Notes: generated by a model not told the origin, from the sequence alone. Positions 1-9,419 are shown, numbered from the stretch's first letter. The stretch is 64,000 bases of DNA from Aquicoccus porphyridii (GCF_008369105.1 NZ_VINQ01000005.1:1-64000); one strand, 5' to 3'. Numbers and translations are program-made.

Positions 1-148
1 CCGGCGCGCCGTCGATCTGGTCATAGGCCCGGAAATCACCGAAATACTTCGTGATCGCCGCCGTCAGCGTCGTCTTGCCGTGGTCAACGTGACCAACCGT
101 CCCGATGTTCACATGCGGCTTGTTACGTTCAAACTTTGCTTTTGCCAT
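1..148 (-). CDS. tuf: Elongation factor Tu, N-terminal fragment (cut by window edge)
   Basis: EF-Tu is the GTPase that delivers aminoacyl-tRNA to the ribosome. Only the first 49 codons lie in the window. They begin [20 protein letters not shown] and contain the P-loop GHVDHGKT, followed by LTAAITKYF, which is diagnostic of EF-Tu. The start is the ATG whose complement is 146-148. The gene continues beyond position 1. Whether it is tufA or tufB cannot be told from this fragment. Confidence 0.96.
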   Translation of the reverse strand, partial: MAKAKFERNKPHVNIGTVGHVDHGKTTLTAAITKYFGDFRAYDQIDGAP

Positions 149-201
149 CGTGTTGGCGCCCTTTGCTTGCGACCCCTCGGGCCTAGTTTCACTCCGCGCG
201 G

Positions 202-230
202 CATTTATTGGGTTGGGCAAGGGAAATCAA
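202..230 (-). promoter_or_regulatory. Possible sigma70-like promoter upstream of tuf
   Basis: On the minus strand TTGATT (225-230) is followed after 17 nt by TAAATG (202-207), about 55 nt upstream of the tuf ATG. The -35 is good and the -10 weak. This is inferred from spacing only. Confidence 0.3.
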
Positions 231-290
231 GGCTCTCTTGCATCCCCTGACATGCCCTTGACGGTGAGAAATGCTACCCGGCCTGGCCGG

Positions 291-830
291 TCATTCCTTG
301 AACCAGCCTTGCTCGAAATTCTGGCGCACGAGATAGCGCTCGATCTGCTTCGCAGCGGTGCGAGCGAGTTGCTGCATCTGCTCTTCACCGGTCTTGGTAT
401 AGCCCGAACCGACAAGGGTGTCGCCACCGAAGGATTCGATCACGGTGATCTGCTTGACCTCTTCGTTGAGCTTCCTGCCCGCCGCATCGTCCCATACGGT
501 CAGGTTGAAAATCAGGATCGATTTCGGGCTGGCGATGAGCGGAATACCGGGCTGGGCCAGAACATAACCTTCGACACTGACCCCGAAATGATAGAGCTTG
601 TCACCCTCGTACCGCCCGAAACGCGCGCCGATGGCGTCGGTCATCGCCGCGATCCACTCTTCCTTGCTGGCCTCGCGCGACACCGGCCCCTTGGTCAGGT
701 TCGGGGCCACGACAATGTTGTGCCCGAGATTGAAATTTCCCAAGTCCACCGGCGCCTCGTCGAGATCATTGGCATTGCCGCAGGCGATCAACACCCCCAA
801 CGACAGGAAAAGGACCAGTTTGCGGATCAT
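291..830 (-). CDS. Predicted outer-membrane lipoprotein of unknown function
   Basis: 179 aa. The N-terminus MIRKLVLFLSLGVLIAC is a lipoprotein signal peptide with lipobox LIAC, so Cys17 is probably lipidated after export. The remainder is soluble with no motif I recognise. I recall similar proteins, annotated only as hypothetical, in Rhodobacterales. It lies between tuf (same strand, downstream) and a divergent P450 gene, with no obvious operon partner. Function unknown; the export signal is the only firm inference. Confidence 0.8.
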   Translation of the reverse strand: MIRKLVLFLSLGVLIACGNANDLDEAPVDLGNFNLGHNIVVAPNLTKGPVSREASKEEWIAAMTDAIGARFGRYEGDKLYHFGVSVEGYVLAQPGIPLIASPKSILIFNLTVWDDAAGRKLNEEVKQITVIESFGGDTLVGSGYTKTGEEQMQQLARTAAKQIERYLVRQNFEQGWFKE

Positions 831-965
831 TCGGGCAGCCTCCGGTTTCGTGACAAAGCCCGGGATAACGCAGGGATACGATCAGTGCAATGTACGGCAA
901 ACCATTGGCCATAAGCATGGGGGCACCTATCTTAACATCAGGTTACCGATGCGGAGGATAGCAGG

Positions 966-2321
966 ATGGGTGCAGGCGATCTGCCGGTGCATGTGCCGCT
1001 GGTGACGCGGCCGATGGGGATTTTCGCCTCGCTCAACGCGGCGCGGCGCAATCTTTTGGCGATCCTGCCGGATATCGCCACGCGGCAGCCGATGGTGTCG
1101 GGGCGCACTGCGAAACGCTGGCACATGGTCATGGACCCGGGTGCAATACGGCGCATCCTTCTGGAAAACATCGACAACTACCCGAAATCCCTGGTCACGA
1201 AGAACCTGTTGAAACCGGCAATCGGCGATTCGATGTTCATTGCCGAAGGGGCGCATTGGCGGTGGCAGCGGCGGGCGGCCGCGCCGGCCTTTTCGCATCG
1301 CAATGTCACCAACCTTGGCCCGGTCATGTCGGCGGCGGCGCAAGGCTCGCTGGCGCGGATCGAGGAGGCGGGGAAACATGCCGTGGACATGTATGCAGAG
1401 ATGGTGCGCGCAACCTTTGAAGTCATTGGGAACGTGACCTTTTCCGAAGGTTCGCAGTTCGATCCCGAAGAAGTGCACCGCGCCATTGATGGATATATAG
1501 ACGCGGCGGGGCGGTTGTCCTTGTTCGACATCCTGGGAATGCCCGACTGGGTGCCGCGGCCGGGGCGCATCCGCACCGGGCCGCCGGTGCGCGACATGAA
1601 GGCAATGGCGGACCAGGCGATCGAGGCCCGCAAGGCCACCGGGCCAAGCGCCGTTCCCGACCTTCTCGATCTGCTTCTTGAGGGTGAAGACCCTGAAACC
1701 AAAAGGAAAATGAACACGTCCGAGTTGCGCGACAATCTCCTGACCTTTATCGTCGCGGGCCATGAGACAACCGCGCTCACCCTCTCATGGGCGCTTTATC
1801 TTTGTGCCTTCGATCAGGAGGTTCAGGGGCGGGCGCGGGATGAGGCGCAGGCGGTGTTGCAGGGCCGGGTGGCGACGGCCAACGATTTGGAATCGCTGCC
1901 CTTTTGCCGGATGATCGTGGACGAGGCGCTGCGGCTCTATCCCCCGGCGGGGATCATCAGCCGCACTGCCCAGGCACATGACACGCTGTGCGGGCGCGAG
2001 GTGCGGCCGGGCGATACGGTGATGATCCCGATCTATGCGCTGCATCGCAACCGGATTCTGTGGGATGATCCCGATGCGTTCCGTCCCGAAAGATTCAGCA
2101 ATCGCAAGGAGATAGACCGTTATGCCTATCTGCCGTTCGGCGATGGGCCACGGATCTGCATCGGGGCCAGCTTCGCCCTTCAGGAGGCGGTTATCGTGCT
2201 GGCGACGCTGTTGTCGCGGCGTCGGTTTCACCTTGTTCCGGGGCGCGTGCCGAAGCCGGTGATGATCCTGACACTGAGGCCCGAAGGCGGTGTCTGGCTC
2301 ACGTCGGAGCCGGTTGGTTAA
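966..2321 (+). CDS. Cytochrome P450
   Basis: 451 aa, a normal soluble bacterial P450 length. The landmarks are all present: I-helix oxygen-binding AGHETT at 264-269, the K-helix ExxR (E320, R323), a PERF motif near 374-377, and the haem loop FGDGPRICIG at 391-400 with Cys398 as axial ligand. There is no membrane anchor. A GGAGG Shine-Dalgarno stands before the ATG. It should perform haem-thiolate monooxygenation with an external ferredoxin/reductase, neither of which is adjacent. The AGHETT and FGDGPRxCIG signatures resemble fatty-acid or terpene type P450s, but the substrate cannot be named. Confidence 0.93.
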   Translation: MGAGDLPVHVPLVTRPMGIFASLNAARRNLLAILPDIATRQPMVSGRTAKRWHMVMDPGAIRRILLENIDNYPKSLVTKNLLKPAIGDSMFIAEGAHWRWQRRAAAPAFSHRNVTNLGPVMSAAAQGSLARIEEAGKHAVDMYAEMVRATFEVIGNVTFSEGSQFDPEEVHRAIDGYIDAAGRLSLFDILGMPDWVPRPGRIRTGPPVRDMKAMADQAIEARKATGPSAVPDLLDLLLEGEDPETKRKMNTSELRDNLLTFIVAGHETTALTLSWALYLCAFDQEVQGRARDEAQAVLQGRVATANDLESLPFCRMIVDEALRLYPPAGIISRTAQAHDTLCGREVRPGDTVMIPIYALHRNRILWDDPDAFRPERFSNRKEIDRYAYLPFGDGPRICIGASFALQEAVIVLATLLSRRRFHLVPGRVPKPVMILTLRPEGGVWLTSEPVG

Positions 2322-2367
2322 CGCTGGTTTCCGGGCCGCAAAACGGGGGGTGACTCCCGGCTGACAT

Positions 2368-2388
2368 CCGGCTGCCACCCGGCTGCCG
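2368..2388. repeat. 21-nt GC-rich intergenic sequence shared (inverted) with 45020-45040
   Basis: This stretch in the P450-hydrolase gap is identical to the reverse complement of 45020-45040. Internally it is two GGCAGCC units separated by GGGT. Both copies lie in non-coding gaps. Confidence 0.5.
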
Positions 2389-2542
2389 GGCAAATCGCCC
2401 GGAACAGGGGCGAAAAACGGTTAACGCAACGTCCCGGCGCAACGTTCGCTGGCAGGGTCTGGCGGCAACCGGCTTCCCGATTTCGTGAACGGCTCGGCCC
2501 CGTTGCGATGTTAACCTGTCGCGACACCGACAGGAGGATGAA

Positions 2543-3430
2543 ATGACCCGACTGACCGCCAAGGACTTTTCGCCCGAGTTGCTGGAGCTTTACGATTTCT
2601 ATGCCCATGGCATGATCAGCAAGCGCGAGTTCCTCGACCGCGCCGGCAGGTTCGCCGTGGCCGGGATGACCGCGCCCGCGATCCTGGCGGCGATGCGCCC
2701 GAATTACGCGCTCGCCGAGCAGGTGAAATTCACCGATCCCGACATAAGGCCGGAATATGTCACCTACCCCTCACCGGAGGGCCATGGCGAGGTGCGCGGC
2801 TATCTCGTGAAGCCGGCGGGCGCCACGGGGCCGGTGCCCGGCGTGGTGGTGGTGCATGAGAACCGCGGGCTGAACCCCTATATCGAGGACGTGGCGCGGC
2901 GCGTGGCCAAGGCGGGCTTCGTGGCGCTGGCGCCTGACGGGCTGAGTTCGGTCGGCGGCTATCCCGGCAATGACGACGAAGGCCGCGCCCTGCAAAGGAG
3001 CGTCGATCCGGTGAAACTGATGAACGATTTCTTCGCCGCGATCGAATGGCTGAAGGCTGCCGATTTCACCACCGAAAAGGTGGGCATCACCGGCTTCTGC
3101 TACGGCGGGGGCGTGGCCAATGCGGCGGCGGTGGCCTTTGCGGATCTGGGCGCGGCGGTGCCCTTTTATGGTCGACAGGCGGCGGCCGGGGACGTGCCGC
3201 GCATCCGCGCGCCGATCCTGCTGCATTATGCCGGGCTCGACGAGCGGATCAACGCGGGCTGGCCGGACTACCAGAAGGCGCTGGATGCCGCGGGCGTGAC
3301 CTATGAGGCGTATATCTATGAGGGCGTGAACCACGGGTTCCACAATGACAGCACCCCGCGCTATGACGAGGCGGCGGCGGAACTGGCGTGGGATCGGACC
3401 GTCGAATGGTTCCGCAGATACCTGTCATAG
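2543..3430 (+). CDS. Dienelactone hydrolase family protein
   Basis: 295 aa alpha/beta hydrolase. The dienelactone-hydrolase nucleophile elbow GFCYGGG gives catalytic Cys186. The other triad members are probably Asp233 (GLDERI) and His264 (VNHGFHN). Residues 1-60 precede the catalytic domain and include a hydrophobic stretch (FAVAGMTAPAILAAM) after SKREFLDR, which looks like a degenerate twin-arginine leader without the RR pair, so export is uncertain. Start supported by AGGAGG 5 nt upstream of the ATG. Family members hydrolyse dienelactones or other esters; the substrate here is unknown. Confidence 0.88.
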   Translation: MTRLTAKDFSPELLELYDFYAHGMISKREFLDRAGRFAVAGMTAPAILAAMRPNYALAEQVKFTDPDIRPEYVTYPSPEGHGEVRGYLVKPAGATGPVPGVVVVHENRGLNPYIEDVARRVAKAGFVALAPDGLSSVGGYPGNDDEGRALQRSVDPVKLMNDFFAAIEWLKAADFTTEKVGITGFCYGGGVANAAAVAFADLGAAVPFYGRQAAAGDVPRIRAPILLHYAGLDERINAGWPDYQKALDAAGVTYEAYIYEGVNHGFHNDSTPRYDEAAAELAWDRTVEWFRRYLS

Positions 3431-3458
3431 GGGCACCGGGTTCTTCGACTGAATTCGA

Positions 3459-5915
3459 TCAGTCGAAGCGGTAATCCTTGGGAAAACCATAGGGCGGGCG
3501 CTTGCCGACGCTGGCACGCTTGCCCAGCCATTCGGTCATGTCGGGCTCGTGGCGGGTCTTGCCGCCGCCCATTTCCCAGCTGAGCCCCTTGGCCCATTCA
3601 AAGGTGGTCAGGTCGGCCAGCCCGCCATCGAGTTCCAATGCGCCCTGCCGTCCCCGGGCGAGATTGTATTTCTGAAGCCGCACGCCCTTGCCGCGGCCCA
3701 TCTCGGGCAGTTCGGAGAGGGGAAAGACCAGGAACCTGCCATTCTGCGAACAGACCGCCACGTGATCGCCGGTCACGCGCCGCGCCACCGAGGCCGCCGT
3801 GTCCTTGACGTTCAGCACCTGCTTGCCCGACCGGGTCTGGGCGACGACATCATCCTCGGGCACGACGAAACCGTTGCCGTTGGCCGAGGCGACGACGAGT
3901 TTCCCGCCGGGGCGATGGATGAACAGCGCGACGATGCCCGCGTCATTGGGCAGATCGACCATCAGGCGCAGCGGCTCGCCCATGCCACGGCCGCCCGGCA
4001 GGCTGGCGGCCTGTAGCGTATAGAACCGCCCGTTGGTGGCAAAGACCAGGATCTTGTCGGTGGTTTCGGCGTGGACCACAAACCGGCCCTCGTCGCCATC
4101 CTTGTATTTCAGCTCGCGGTTGAGATCGATATGCCCGGACATGGCGCGAATCCAGCCCAGTTTCGAGCAGACCACGGTGATCGGCTCGCGCTCGATCATC
4201 GCCTCGAGCGGCACCTCCTCGACCTGCGTGGCCTCGGCGAACCGGGTGCGGCGGGTGCCGATCTCGTGGCTTTTGCCGAAGGTCTTGCGCACCTCCCTGA
4301 GCTGCTCGGCGACGCGATCCCATTGCAGGCCCTCGTCTTCGAGCAGGTCTTCGAGGCCGACACGTTCCGCCATCAGCGCATCACGCTCGGCGATGAGCGC
4401 CTCTTCTTCCAGGCGGCGCAGGCTGCGCAGGCGCATGTTGAGGATCGCCTCGGCCTGCACGTCCGAAAGGCCGTTCTCGCGACCCTCGAAGGATTGCGGC
4501 ACGGTGCGGGTGCCGTCATCGCTTTCCGTGAGGATTCCGGTGGCCAGCGCCTCTTCATCGACGATGAGGCGCAGCGCGGCCATATCGACGCCGGCCAGCG
4601 GCGAGCGATAGGAGGATTCGTCGGCGGCGCGGGTGATGGTTTCCTGGTGCGGACGGCTCCAGTCCTCGTACATCAGGGCCGATTTCGGGTCGTCGTCATA
4701 GCGGATGATGTCGATCACCCGGTCGAGATTGACGAAGGCGGTGATCAGGCCCGCGAGCACCTCGAGCCGGTTGTCGATCTTGGCCATCCGGTGACGCGAG
4801 CGGCGCTGCAACACCTCGCGGCGGAAATCGAGAAAGGCGCGCAACACTTCCTTGAGGCTGCACACCCGGGGCGTGACCCCATCGATCAGCACGTTCATGT
4901 TGAGCGAGAACCGCAGTTCCAGGTCGGAATTGCGGAACATCATGTTCATCAGCACATCCGGATCGACATTCTTGGACCGGGGTTCGAGGATCAGGCGGAT
5001 GTCGTCGGCGCTTTCGTCGCGCACATCGGCGAGGATCGGGATCTTCTTGGTCTGGATCAGTTCCGCGATCTTCTCGATCAGCTTGGATTTCTGGACCTGG
5101 TAGGGGATCTCGGTGACCACGATCTGCCATTGGCCACGGCCCAGGTCCTCGGTCTGCCAATGCGCCCGCAGCCGGAACGCCCCGCGCCCGGTACGATAGG
5201 CGCGCGCGATCTCCTCGGGCGGCTCGACGATGACGCCGCCGGTCGGGAAATCGGGCCCGGGCACGTGGTTCAGAAGCGTGTCGTCGCGCGCGTCCGGCGT
5301 CTTGATCAGGTGCAGGCAGGCGCCGATCAGCTCGTCGATATTGTGCGGCGGAATGTTGGTCGCCATGCCCACCGCGATCCCCGATGAGCCATTGGCCAGC
5401 AGGTTGGGGAATTGCGCGGGCAGCACCGAGGGCTCTTCGAGACGGCCATCGTAATTGGGCCGGAAATCAACCGCGTTCTCGGCAAGACCCTGAAGCATCG
5501 CCTCGGCGAAGACGGTCATGCGCGCCTCGGTATAGCGGCTGGCGGCGGGGTTGTCGCCGTCGATATTGCCGAAATTCCCCTGCCCGTCCACGAGCGGATA
5601 CCGCACCGCGAAGTCCTGTGCCAGGCGCGCCATCGCGTCATAGATCGCAGCATCGCCATGCGGGTGGAAATCGCCCATCGTGTCGCCGGCGATTTTGGCC
5701 GATTTCAAAAACCCGCCGGTCGCGCCCAGCCGCAGGCGGCTCATCGCGTAGAGAATCCGGCGATGCACGGGTTTGAGCCCGTCACGCGCATCCGGCAGCG
5801 CCCGGTGCATGATGGTCGAGAGCGCATAGGTCAGATAGCGCTCGCCGATCGCGCGGCGCAGCGGTTCGGAGAGGTCGGGCACCGGGTTTTCAGGATCGTC
5901 CAGCAAATCGCTCAT
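3459..5915 (-). CDS. parC: DNA topoisomerase IV subunit A
   Basis: 818 aa. ParC cuts and rejoins both DNA strands to decatenate chromosomes, working with ParE. The breakage-reunion domain covers roughly residues 25-500, with active-site Tyr128 in [10 protein letters not shown]. The C-terminal part is a shortened beta-propeller without a GyrA box, which with the overall length favours ParC over GyrA. The quinolone-determining stretch [12 protein letters not shown] carries Ala89 and Asp93 where E. coli ParC has Ser80 and Glu84. It converges with the upstream hydrolase gene and is probably transcribed alone. Confidence 0.95.
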   Translation of the reverse strand: MSDLLDDPENPVPDLSEPLRRAIGERYLTYALSTIMHRALPDARDGLKPVHRRILYAMSRLRLGATGGFLKSAKIAGDTMGDFHPHGDAAIYDAMARLAQDFAVRYPLVDGQGNFGNIDGDNPAASRYTEARMTVFAEAMLQGLAENAVDFRPNYDGRLEEPSVLPAQFPNLLANGSSGIAVGMATNIPPHNIDELIGACLHLIKTPDARDDTLLNHVPGPDFPTGGVIVEPPEEIARAYRTGRGAFRLRAHWQTEDLGRGQWQIVVTEIPYQVQKSKLIEKIAELIQTKKIPILADVRDESADDIRLILEPRSKNVDPDVLMNMMFRNSDLELRFSLNMNVLIDGVTPRVCSLKEVLRAFLDFRREVLQRRSRHRMAKIDNRLEVLAGLITAFVNLDRVIDIIRYDDDPKSALMYEDWSRPHQETITRAADESSYRSPLAGVDMAALRLIVDEEALATGILTESDDGTRTVPQSFEGRENGLSDVQAEAILNMRLRSLRRLEEEALIAERDALMAERVGLEDLLEDEGLQWDRVAEQLREVRKTFGKSHEIGTRRTRFAEATQVEEVPLEAMIEREPITVVCSKLGWIRAMSGHIDLNRELKYKDGDEGRFVVHAETTDKILVFATNGRFYTLQAASLPGGRGMGEPLRLMVDLPNDAGIVALFIHRPGGKLVVASANGNGFVVPEDDVVAQTRSGKQVLNVKDTAASVARRVTGDHVAVCSQNGRFLVFPLSELPEMGRGKGVRLQKYNLARGRQGALELDGGLADLTTFEWAKGLSWEMGGGKTRHEPDMTEWLGKRASVGKRPPYGFPKDYRFD

Positions 5916-6099
5916 GCCCGCTCTTTAGCGATCCGGATGGCCCCCATCAAGCGTGATCGCGCCTTGACGAAGGCCTTGATGCGCATGGTCCCGCGCGATG
6001 GTCGGGAATCCCCGACTGCCCCGGCATCGCCGTATGATGTATTCCGGCACCAGGGAAGAAATGCCGCGCCTTCCCATGCGCGGGTGATCGCGAATCATG

Positions 6100-6105
6100 T
6101 ATAAT
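6100..6105 (+). promoter_or_regulatory. Possible -10 element (TATAAT) before the SH3 gene
   Basis: A perfect TATAAT, rare in GC-rich DNA, lies about 55 nt upstream of the SH3 gene start. No good -35 stands at 16-18 nt, so this is only a candidate. Confidence 0.35.
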
Positions 6106-6158
6106 GGCACATGCGCGGTCCTTGACCGGCAAGGTGCGGTAATCGGGAGTTTGGTGTC

Positions 6159-6893
6159 ATGTGGCGCTTTATCGTGGTGACATTCGGGTTTCTCGGATGG
6201 GCGTTCTACGAGTTGAGCGGCGGGGCCGACTACGCGCCGCGCGACGGCTCGTTTCAGGCGGCGCAGACCGAGATCCGTGCGCAAACGGAAAAACAGGCGC
6301 GCCGCGCCGAGATCGCGCGCGACGCGGCCGGAATCGTTCATATCCCGCCCACAGCCGTCAGGGCGAGCGCGGCCACCGGTCGTGAAGATGCACAGGTGGT
6401 CCTGACGGCCACCGCCCAGCCCGGCGCCACACCCGGCAACAAGCGCCAGCGCCTGACGCTGAGCAATCAGCCCGACAGCACCGGTCGCGGCGTCTCCCTG
6501 CCCGCGCTGAACGGCGAAAAGCGCGACGCGCTGACCGGAAGCGGCGCGGTGCCGGGTATTCCCTCGAACCTGAGCCCCGAGGAACAGGCGGCACTGGCCA
6601 TTGCCATCGTCACCGGCCAGACCGGGGCGGGCGCCACCGAGCCAGCCCGCGAGCAGGTCGAACCGGTTGCATCCCGCCCCGACACAACGGCAAGGAATAT
6701 CCGCATGGTCAACGCCGCCCGGGCGAACCTTCGCGGCGGACCGGGCACGCATTTCGGTATCATGGACAGCCTTGCCCGGGACACAAGGGTCGAGGTGCTG
6801 AACGATCCGGGGCTGGGCTGGGTCGAATTGCGGGTCAGCGACAGCGGGATGATTGGCTGGATGGCCACGCGGCTCTTGGTGGCGATCGACTGA
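6159..6893 (+). CDS. Membrane-anchored SH3-domain protein
   Basis: 244 aa. The N-terminus MWRFIVVTFGFLGWAFYEL is one membrane segment or uncleaved signal. A low-complexity Ala/Gln/Thr-rich linker of about 150 residues follows. Residues ~180-244 form a bacterial SH3 domain (VNAARANLRGGPGTHFGIMD, then GWVELRVSDSGMIGWMATRLL). Such domains usually bind cell-wall or protein ligands outside the inner membrane. No enzyme domain is present. The gene is divergent from parC and followed by an SDR gene 78 nt away. Confidence 0.82.
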   Translation: MWRFIVVTFGFLGWAFYELSGGADYAPRDGSFQAAQTEIRAQTEKQARRAEIARDAAGIVHIPPTAVRASAATGREDAQVVLTATAQPGATPGNKRQRLTLSNQPDSTGRGVSLPALNGEKRDALTGSGAVPGIPSNLSPEEQAALAIAIVTGQTGAGATEPAREQVEPVASRPDTTARNIRMVNAARANLRGGPGTHFGIMDSLARDTRVEVLNDPGLGWVELRVSDSGMIGWMATRLLVAID

Positions 6894-6971
6894 TCGTCGG
6901 GCCATTGCCCCGGCCCGGGTTTTCGCATAGCCCGTCAGCACGCGACGGAGACCCTTGATGACAAGCCCTCG

Positions 6972-7802
6972 ATGACTGGCAAATCCATCCTGATCACCGG
7001 CTGTTCCAGCGGCCTTGGCCATGACGCGGCCCACGGGCTGCGCGCGCGCGGCTGGCAGGTGTTTGCCGCCTGCCGCAAAGCCGGGGATTGCGCACGCCTG
7101 CGCGACGAAGGTTTTGCCGCGCCGCAAATCGACCATGCCGACCCGGCCAGCATCGAAAGCGGGTTGGCCGACGTGCTGGAGGCCACCGGTGGGCGGCTTG
7201 ACGCGCTTTACAACAACGGCGCCTTCGCCCTGCCCGGCGCGGTCGAGGATCTGCCCACCGATGGCCTGCGCAGCATCTTCGAGGCCAACCTCTTTGGCGT
7301 TCACGAACTGACCCGCCGGGTGATCCCGGTGATGCGGGCGCAGGGGCATGGCCGGATCGTCAATTGCTCGTCGGTGCTGGGGCTGGTGCCGATGCGCTGG
7401 CGCGGGGCCTACGTGGCCAGCAAATTCGCGCTCGAAGGGCTCACCGATGTGCTGCGGATCGAAATGCGCGACACGCCGATTCACGTCATCACCATCGAAC
7501 CCGGCCCCGTCACCTCGAAGATCCGCGAAAACTCGATCCCGCATTTCGAACGCTGGATCGACTGGGAAAACAGCCCGCGGGCCGAGCAATATCGCGAGAG
7601 CCTGCTCAAGCGGCTTTACGAGCCGCGCGGCACCGATCGGTTCGAACTGCCGCCCTCGGCGGTAACCCGCAAGCTCGCCCATGCGCTCGAGGCCCGCCGC
7701 CCGCGCCCGCGCTATTACGTGACCACGCCGACCTACCTGATGGGGGCGGCCCGGCGCATCCTGCCTACCCGCGCGCTCGACTGGTTGATCTCCAGGGGCT
7801 GA
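6972..7802 (+). CDS. Short-chain dehydrogenase/reductase (SDR)
   Basis: 276 aa classical SDR. The Rossmann glycine motif TGCSSGLG is at residues 8-15, the NNGAF strand replaces NNAG, Ser is in NCSSVLG, and the catalytic YxxxK is AYVASKFA. The PG motif ITIEPGPV follows. It is expected to use NAD(P)H on an unknown carbonyl or alcohol substrate. The C-terminal ~60 residues are longer than in the shortest SDRs and include YYVTTPTYLMGAARRILP, seen in membrane-associated retinol/steroid dehydrogenase-like SDRs. The 67-nt gap to the next gene on the same strand allows co-transcription. Confidence 0.9.
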   Translation: MTGKSILITGCSSGLGHDAAHGLRARGWQVFAACRKAGDCARLRDEGFAAPQIDHADPASIESGLADVLEATGGRLDALYNNGAFALPGAVEDLPTDGLRSIFEANLFGVHELTRRVIPVMRAQGHGRIVNCSSVLGLVPMRWRGAYVASKFALEGLTDVLRIEMRDTPIHVITIEPGPVTSKIRENSIPHFERWIDWENSPRAEQYRESLLKRLYEPRGTDRFELPPSAVTRKLAHALEARRPRPRYYVTTPTYLMGAARRILPTRALDWLISRG

Positions 7803-7868
7803 CCCAGGCGACCTGTGCGCCGTCTTGTGCTATATTCCCCGTCATTCACGGACCGGGGACCCCGCAGC

Positions 7869-8468
7869 ATGGCACAGATTGATTTCTGGTATTCGATCGG
7901 CAGCACCTATTCCTATCTCACGATCATGCGCATCGACCGGGTGGCGCAGGATCATGGGCTCGACGTGACGTGGAAGCCGTTCGATGTGCGCACGATCATG
8001 ATGGAATATGGCAACTCGCCCTTCATCGGCAAACCGGTCAAGGCGGCCCATATGTGGCGCGACATCGCGCGCCGGGCACCGCGATACGGGCTGTCGCCAA
8101 GCCTGCCCGCCCCCTATCCGCTGAACGACCTGGCGCTGCCCAACGCCATCGCCCTTCTGGGGATGGACGAGGGCTGGGGTGTGGAGTTTACCCGCGCCGC
8201 CTATCGGCGCTGGTTCGAGGAGGGGCTTTTGCCCGATGAGGGCGCGGGGCTGCGCGACAGCCTGCGCGAGGCCGGACAAGCGCCCGACGCTACCATCGAG
8301 CGCGCACAACAGCCCGAACCGGCGAAACGGCTGGCCGACCAGACCCGGCAAGCCCGCGACCTCGGCGTGTTCGGCAGCCCCAGCTTCGTTGTCGCGGGCG
8401 AGCTTTTCTGGGGCGACGACCGGCTCGCGGACGCGGTGCAATGGGCGCGCGACGGTCGGCTGTCGTAA
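7869..8468 (+). CDS. DsbA-family 2-hydroxychromene-2-carboxylate isomerase-like protein
   Basis: 199 aa from the ATG at 7869 (MAQIDFWYSIGSTYSYLT). It belongs to the thioredoxin-fold HCCA isomerase/kappa-GST group: no CxxC, a serine-containing N-terminal loop (YSIGSTYSY), and a C-terminal GVFGSPSFVVAGELFWGDDR, the cis-Pro loop and closing motif of this group. These enzymes use glutathione to isomerise aromatic-pathway intermediates, and paralogues are common in alphaproteobacteria with unknown substrates. An in-frame ATG at 7815 would add 18 residues unlike the family, so the internal start is preferred. Confidence 0.85.
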   Translation: MAQIDFWYSIGSTYSYLTIMRIDRVAQDHGLDVTWKPFDVRTIMMEYGNSPFIGKPVKAAHMWRDIARRAPRYGLSPSLPAPYPLNDLALPNAIALLGMDEGWGVEFTRAAYRRWFEEGLLPDEGAGLRDSLREAGQAPDATIERAQQPEPAKRLADQTRQARDLGVFGSPSFVVAGELFWGDDRLADAVQWARDGRLS

Positions 8469-8549
8469 TGCCGCACCGCGCCAGATCACCCCTTCGCTTT
8501 GCCGGTGCAATCCACTAGACAGGGCGCAACGCAGCGAAAGGAGCCGCCG

Positions 8550-8753
8550 ATGGCCAACGATCCCCTGTTCTGGGTTGCCGCGCTCGCTTGTGTCGCGGTG
8601 CTGATCATCCTGATGATCGGCGTCGGCGGCTTTGCCAAGGGCGGCGACTTCAACCGCAAGCATGCCAACAAGGTGATGCGCTGGCGGATCGGGGCGCAGG
8701 CGGTGGCGGTCGCGCTCATTCTTCTTTTTGTCTGGATGCGCTCGGGAGGTTGA
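8550..8753 (+). CDS. Small twin-transmembrane HIG1-like protein
   Basis: 67 aa with two hydrophobic helices (about 7-27 and 46-63). The segment between them, NKVMRWRIGAQA, fits the HIG1 signature (Q/I)x3(R/H)xRx3Q except for Asn at the first position. HIG1 proteins associate with cytochrome c oxidase and its supercomplexes in mitochondria and, by analogy, in alphaproteobacteria. Start at ATG 8550 with AAAGGAG nine nt upstream. It ends 4 nt before the adenosyltransferase gene, so the two are probably co-translated. The respiratory role is inferred from the motif. Confidence 0.82.
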   Translation: MANDPLFWVAALACVAVLIILMIGVGGFAKGGDFNRKHANKVMRWRIGAQAVAVALILLFVWMRSGG

Positions 8754-8757
8754 GGCG

Positions 8758-9330
8758 ATGGTGGTTCTGTCGAAAATCTACACCCGCACCGGCGATGGTG
8801 GCGATACCGCGCTGGGTGACGGATCGCGCCGGGCCAAGCATGACCTGCGGGTCGCGGCCTATGGCACGGTGGACGAGTTGAACGCGACGCTGGGCCTGGC
8901 CCGGCTGCACGCGAGCGGTGAAACCGATGCGGCACTGAGCCGGATCCAGAACGATCTTTTCGATCTCGGGGCCGATCTCTGCCGCCCCGGCATGGACAAG
9001 GACGCCGAGGCCGAATACCCGCCGCTGCGCATGGTCGAGGCGCAGGTCACGCGGCTCGAATCCGAGATCGACGCGATCAACGCCGACCTGGAACCGCTGC
9101 GCAGCTTCATCCTGCCCGGCGGCACCGCGCTGGCGGCGCATCTGCACCTGTGCCGCACCGTCGCGCGCCGGGCCGAACGCCGCACGGTGGAACTCGCTGG
9201 CATCGAGGACGTGAACGGCTGGGCCGTGAAATACCTCAACCGGCTGAGCGACTGGTTCTTCGTCGCCGCCCGCATCGCCAATGACGGCGGCAAAACGGAT
9301 GTGCTCTGGGTGCCGGGCGCCAATCGCTGA
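8758..9330 (+). CDS. PduO-type cob(I)yrinic acid a,c-diamide adenosyltransferase
   Basis: 190 aa. It transfers the adenosyl group of ATP to cob(I)alamin, making coenzyme B12. The N-terminal ATP-binding motif TRTGDGGDTALGDG and the C-terminal RTVARRAERR helix define the PduO/MMAB type. Start ATG 8758 lies 4 nt after the HIG1-like gene. Adenosylcobalamin is needed by ethylmalonyl-CoA, methylmalonyl-CoA and class II ribonucleotide reductase mutases; a methylmalonyl-CoA epimerase and a methylsuccinyl-CoA dehydrogenase are encoded elsewhere in the window. No cobalamin riboswitch is visible upstream. Confidence 0.93.
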   Translation: MVVLSKIYTRTGDGGDTALGDGSRRAKHDLRVAAYGTVDELNATLGLARLHASGETDAALSRIQNDLFDLGADLCRPGMDKDAEAEYPPLRMVEAQVTRLESEIDAINADLEPLRSFILPGGTALAAHLHLCRTVARRAERRTVELAGIEDVNGWAVKYLNRLSDWFFVAARIANDGGKTDVLWVPGANR

Positions 9331-9335
9331 TCCTG

Positions 9336-9358
9336 CTCTTTCTTGGGAAAAAATACTC
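9336..9358 (-). repeat. Dispersed intergenic repeat, copy 1
   Basis: On the minus strand this reads GAGTATTT, six bases, then CAAGAAAGAG (23 nt). It matches copies at 20984, 25269, 39813, 39866, 61284 and 61322, all between genes. Confidence 0.75.
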
Positions 9359-9419
9359 ATCTGCCCTGTCGGCCCGCACTACGCCGGAGGGATGACCGGC
9401 CCGTGGTATGGCGCGCAGA

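Noticed and set aside
2543-2730. Twin-arginine signal on the dienelactone hydrolase-like protein
   Set aside because: The region has the right layout but SKREFLDR lacks the RR pair, so export is not claimed.
5925-7682. 585-codon minus-strand frame opposite the SH3 and SDR genes
   Set aside because: Shadow of two clear plus-strand genes; composition typical of antisense GC-rich frames.
8469-8757. Cobalamin riboswitch before the adenosyltransferase
   Set aside because: The 81-nt gap before the HIG1-like gene is too short and the B12-box pattern is not seen.
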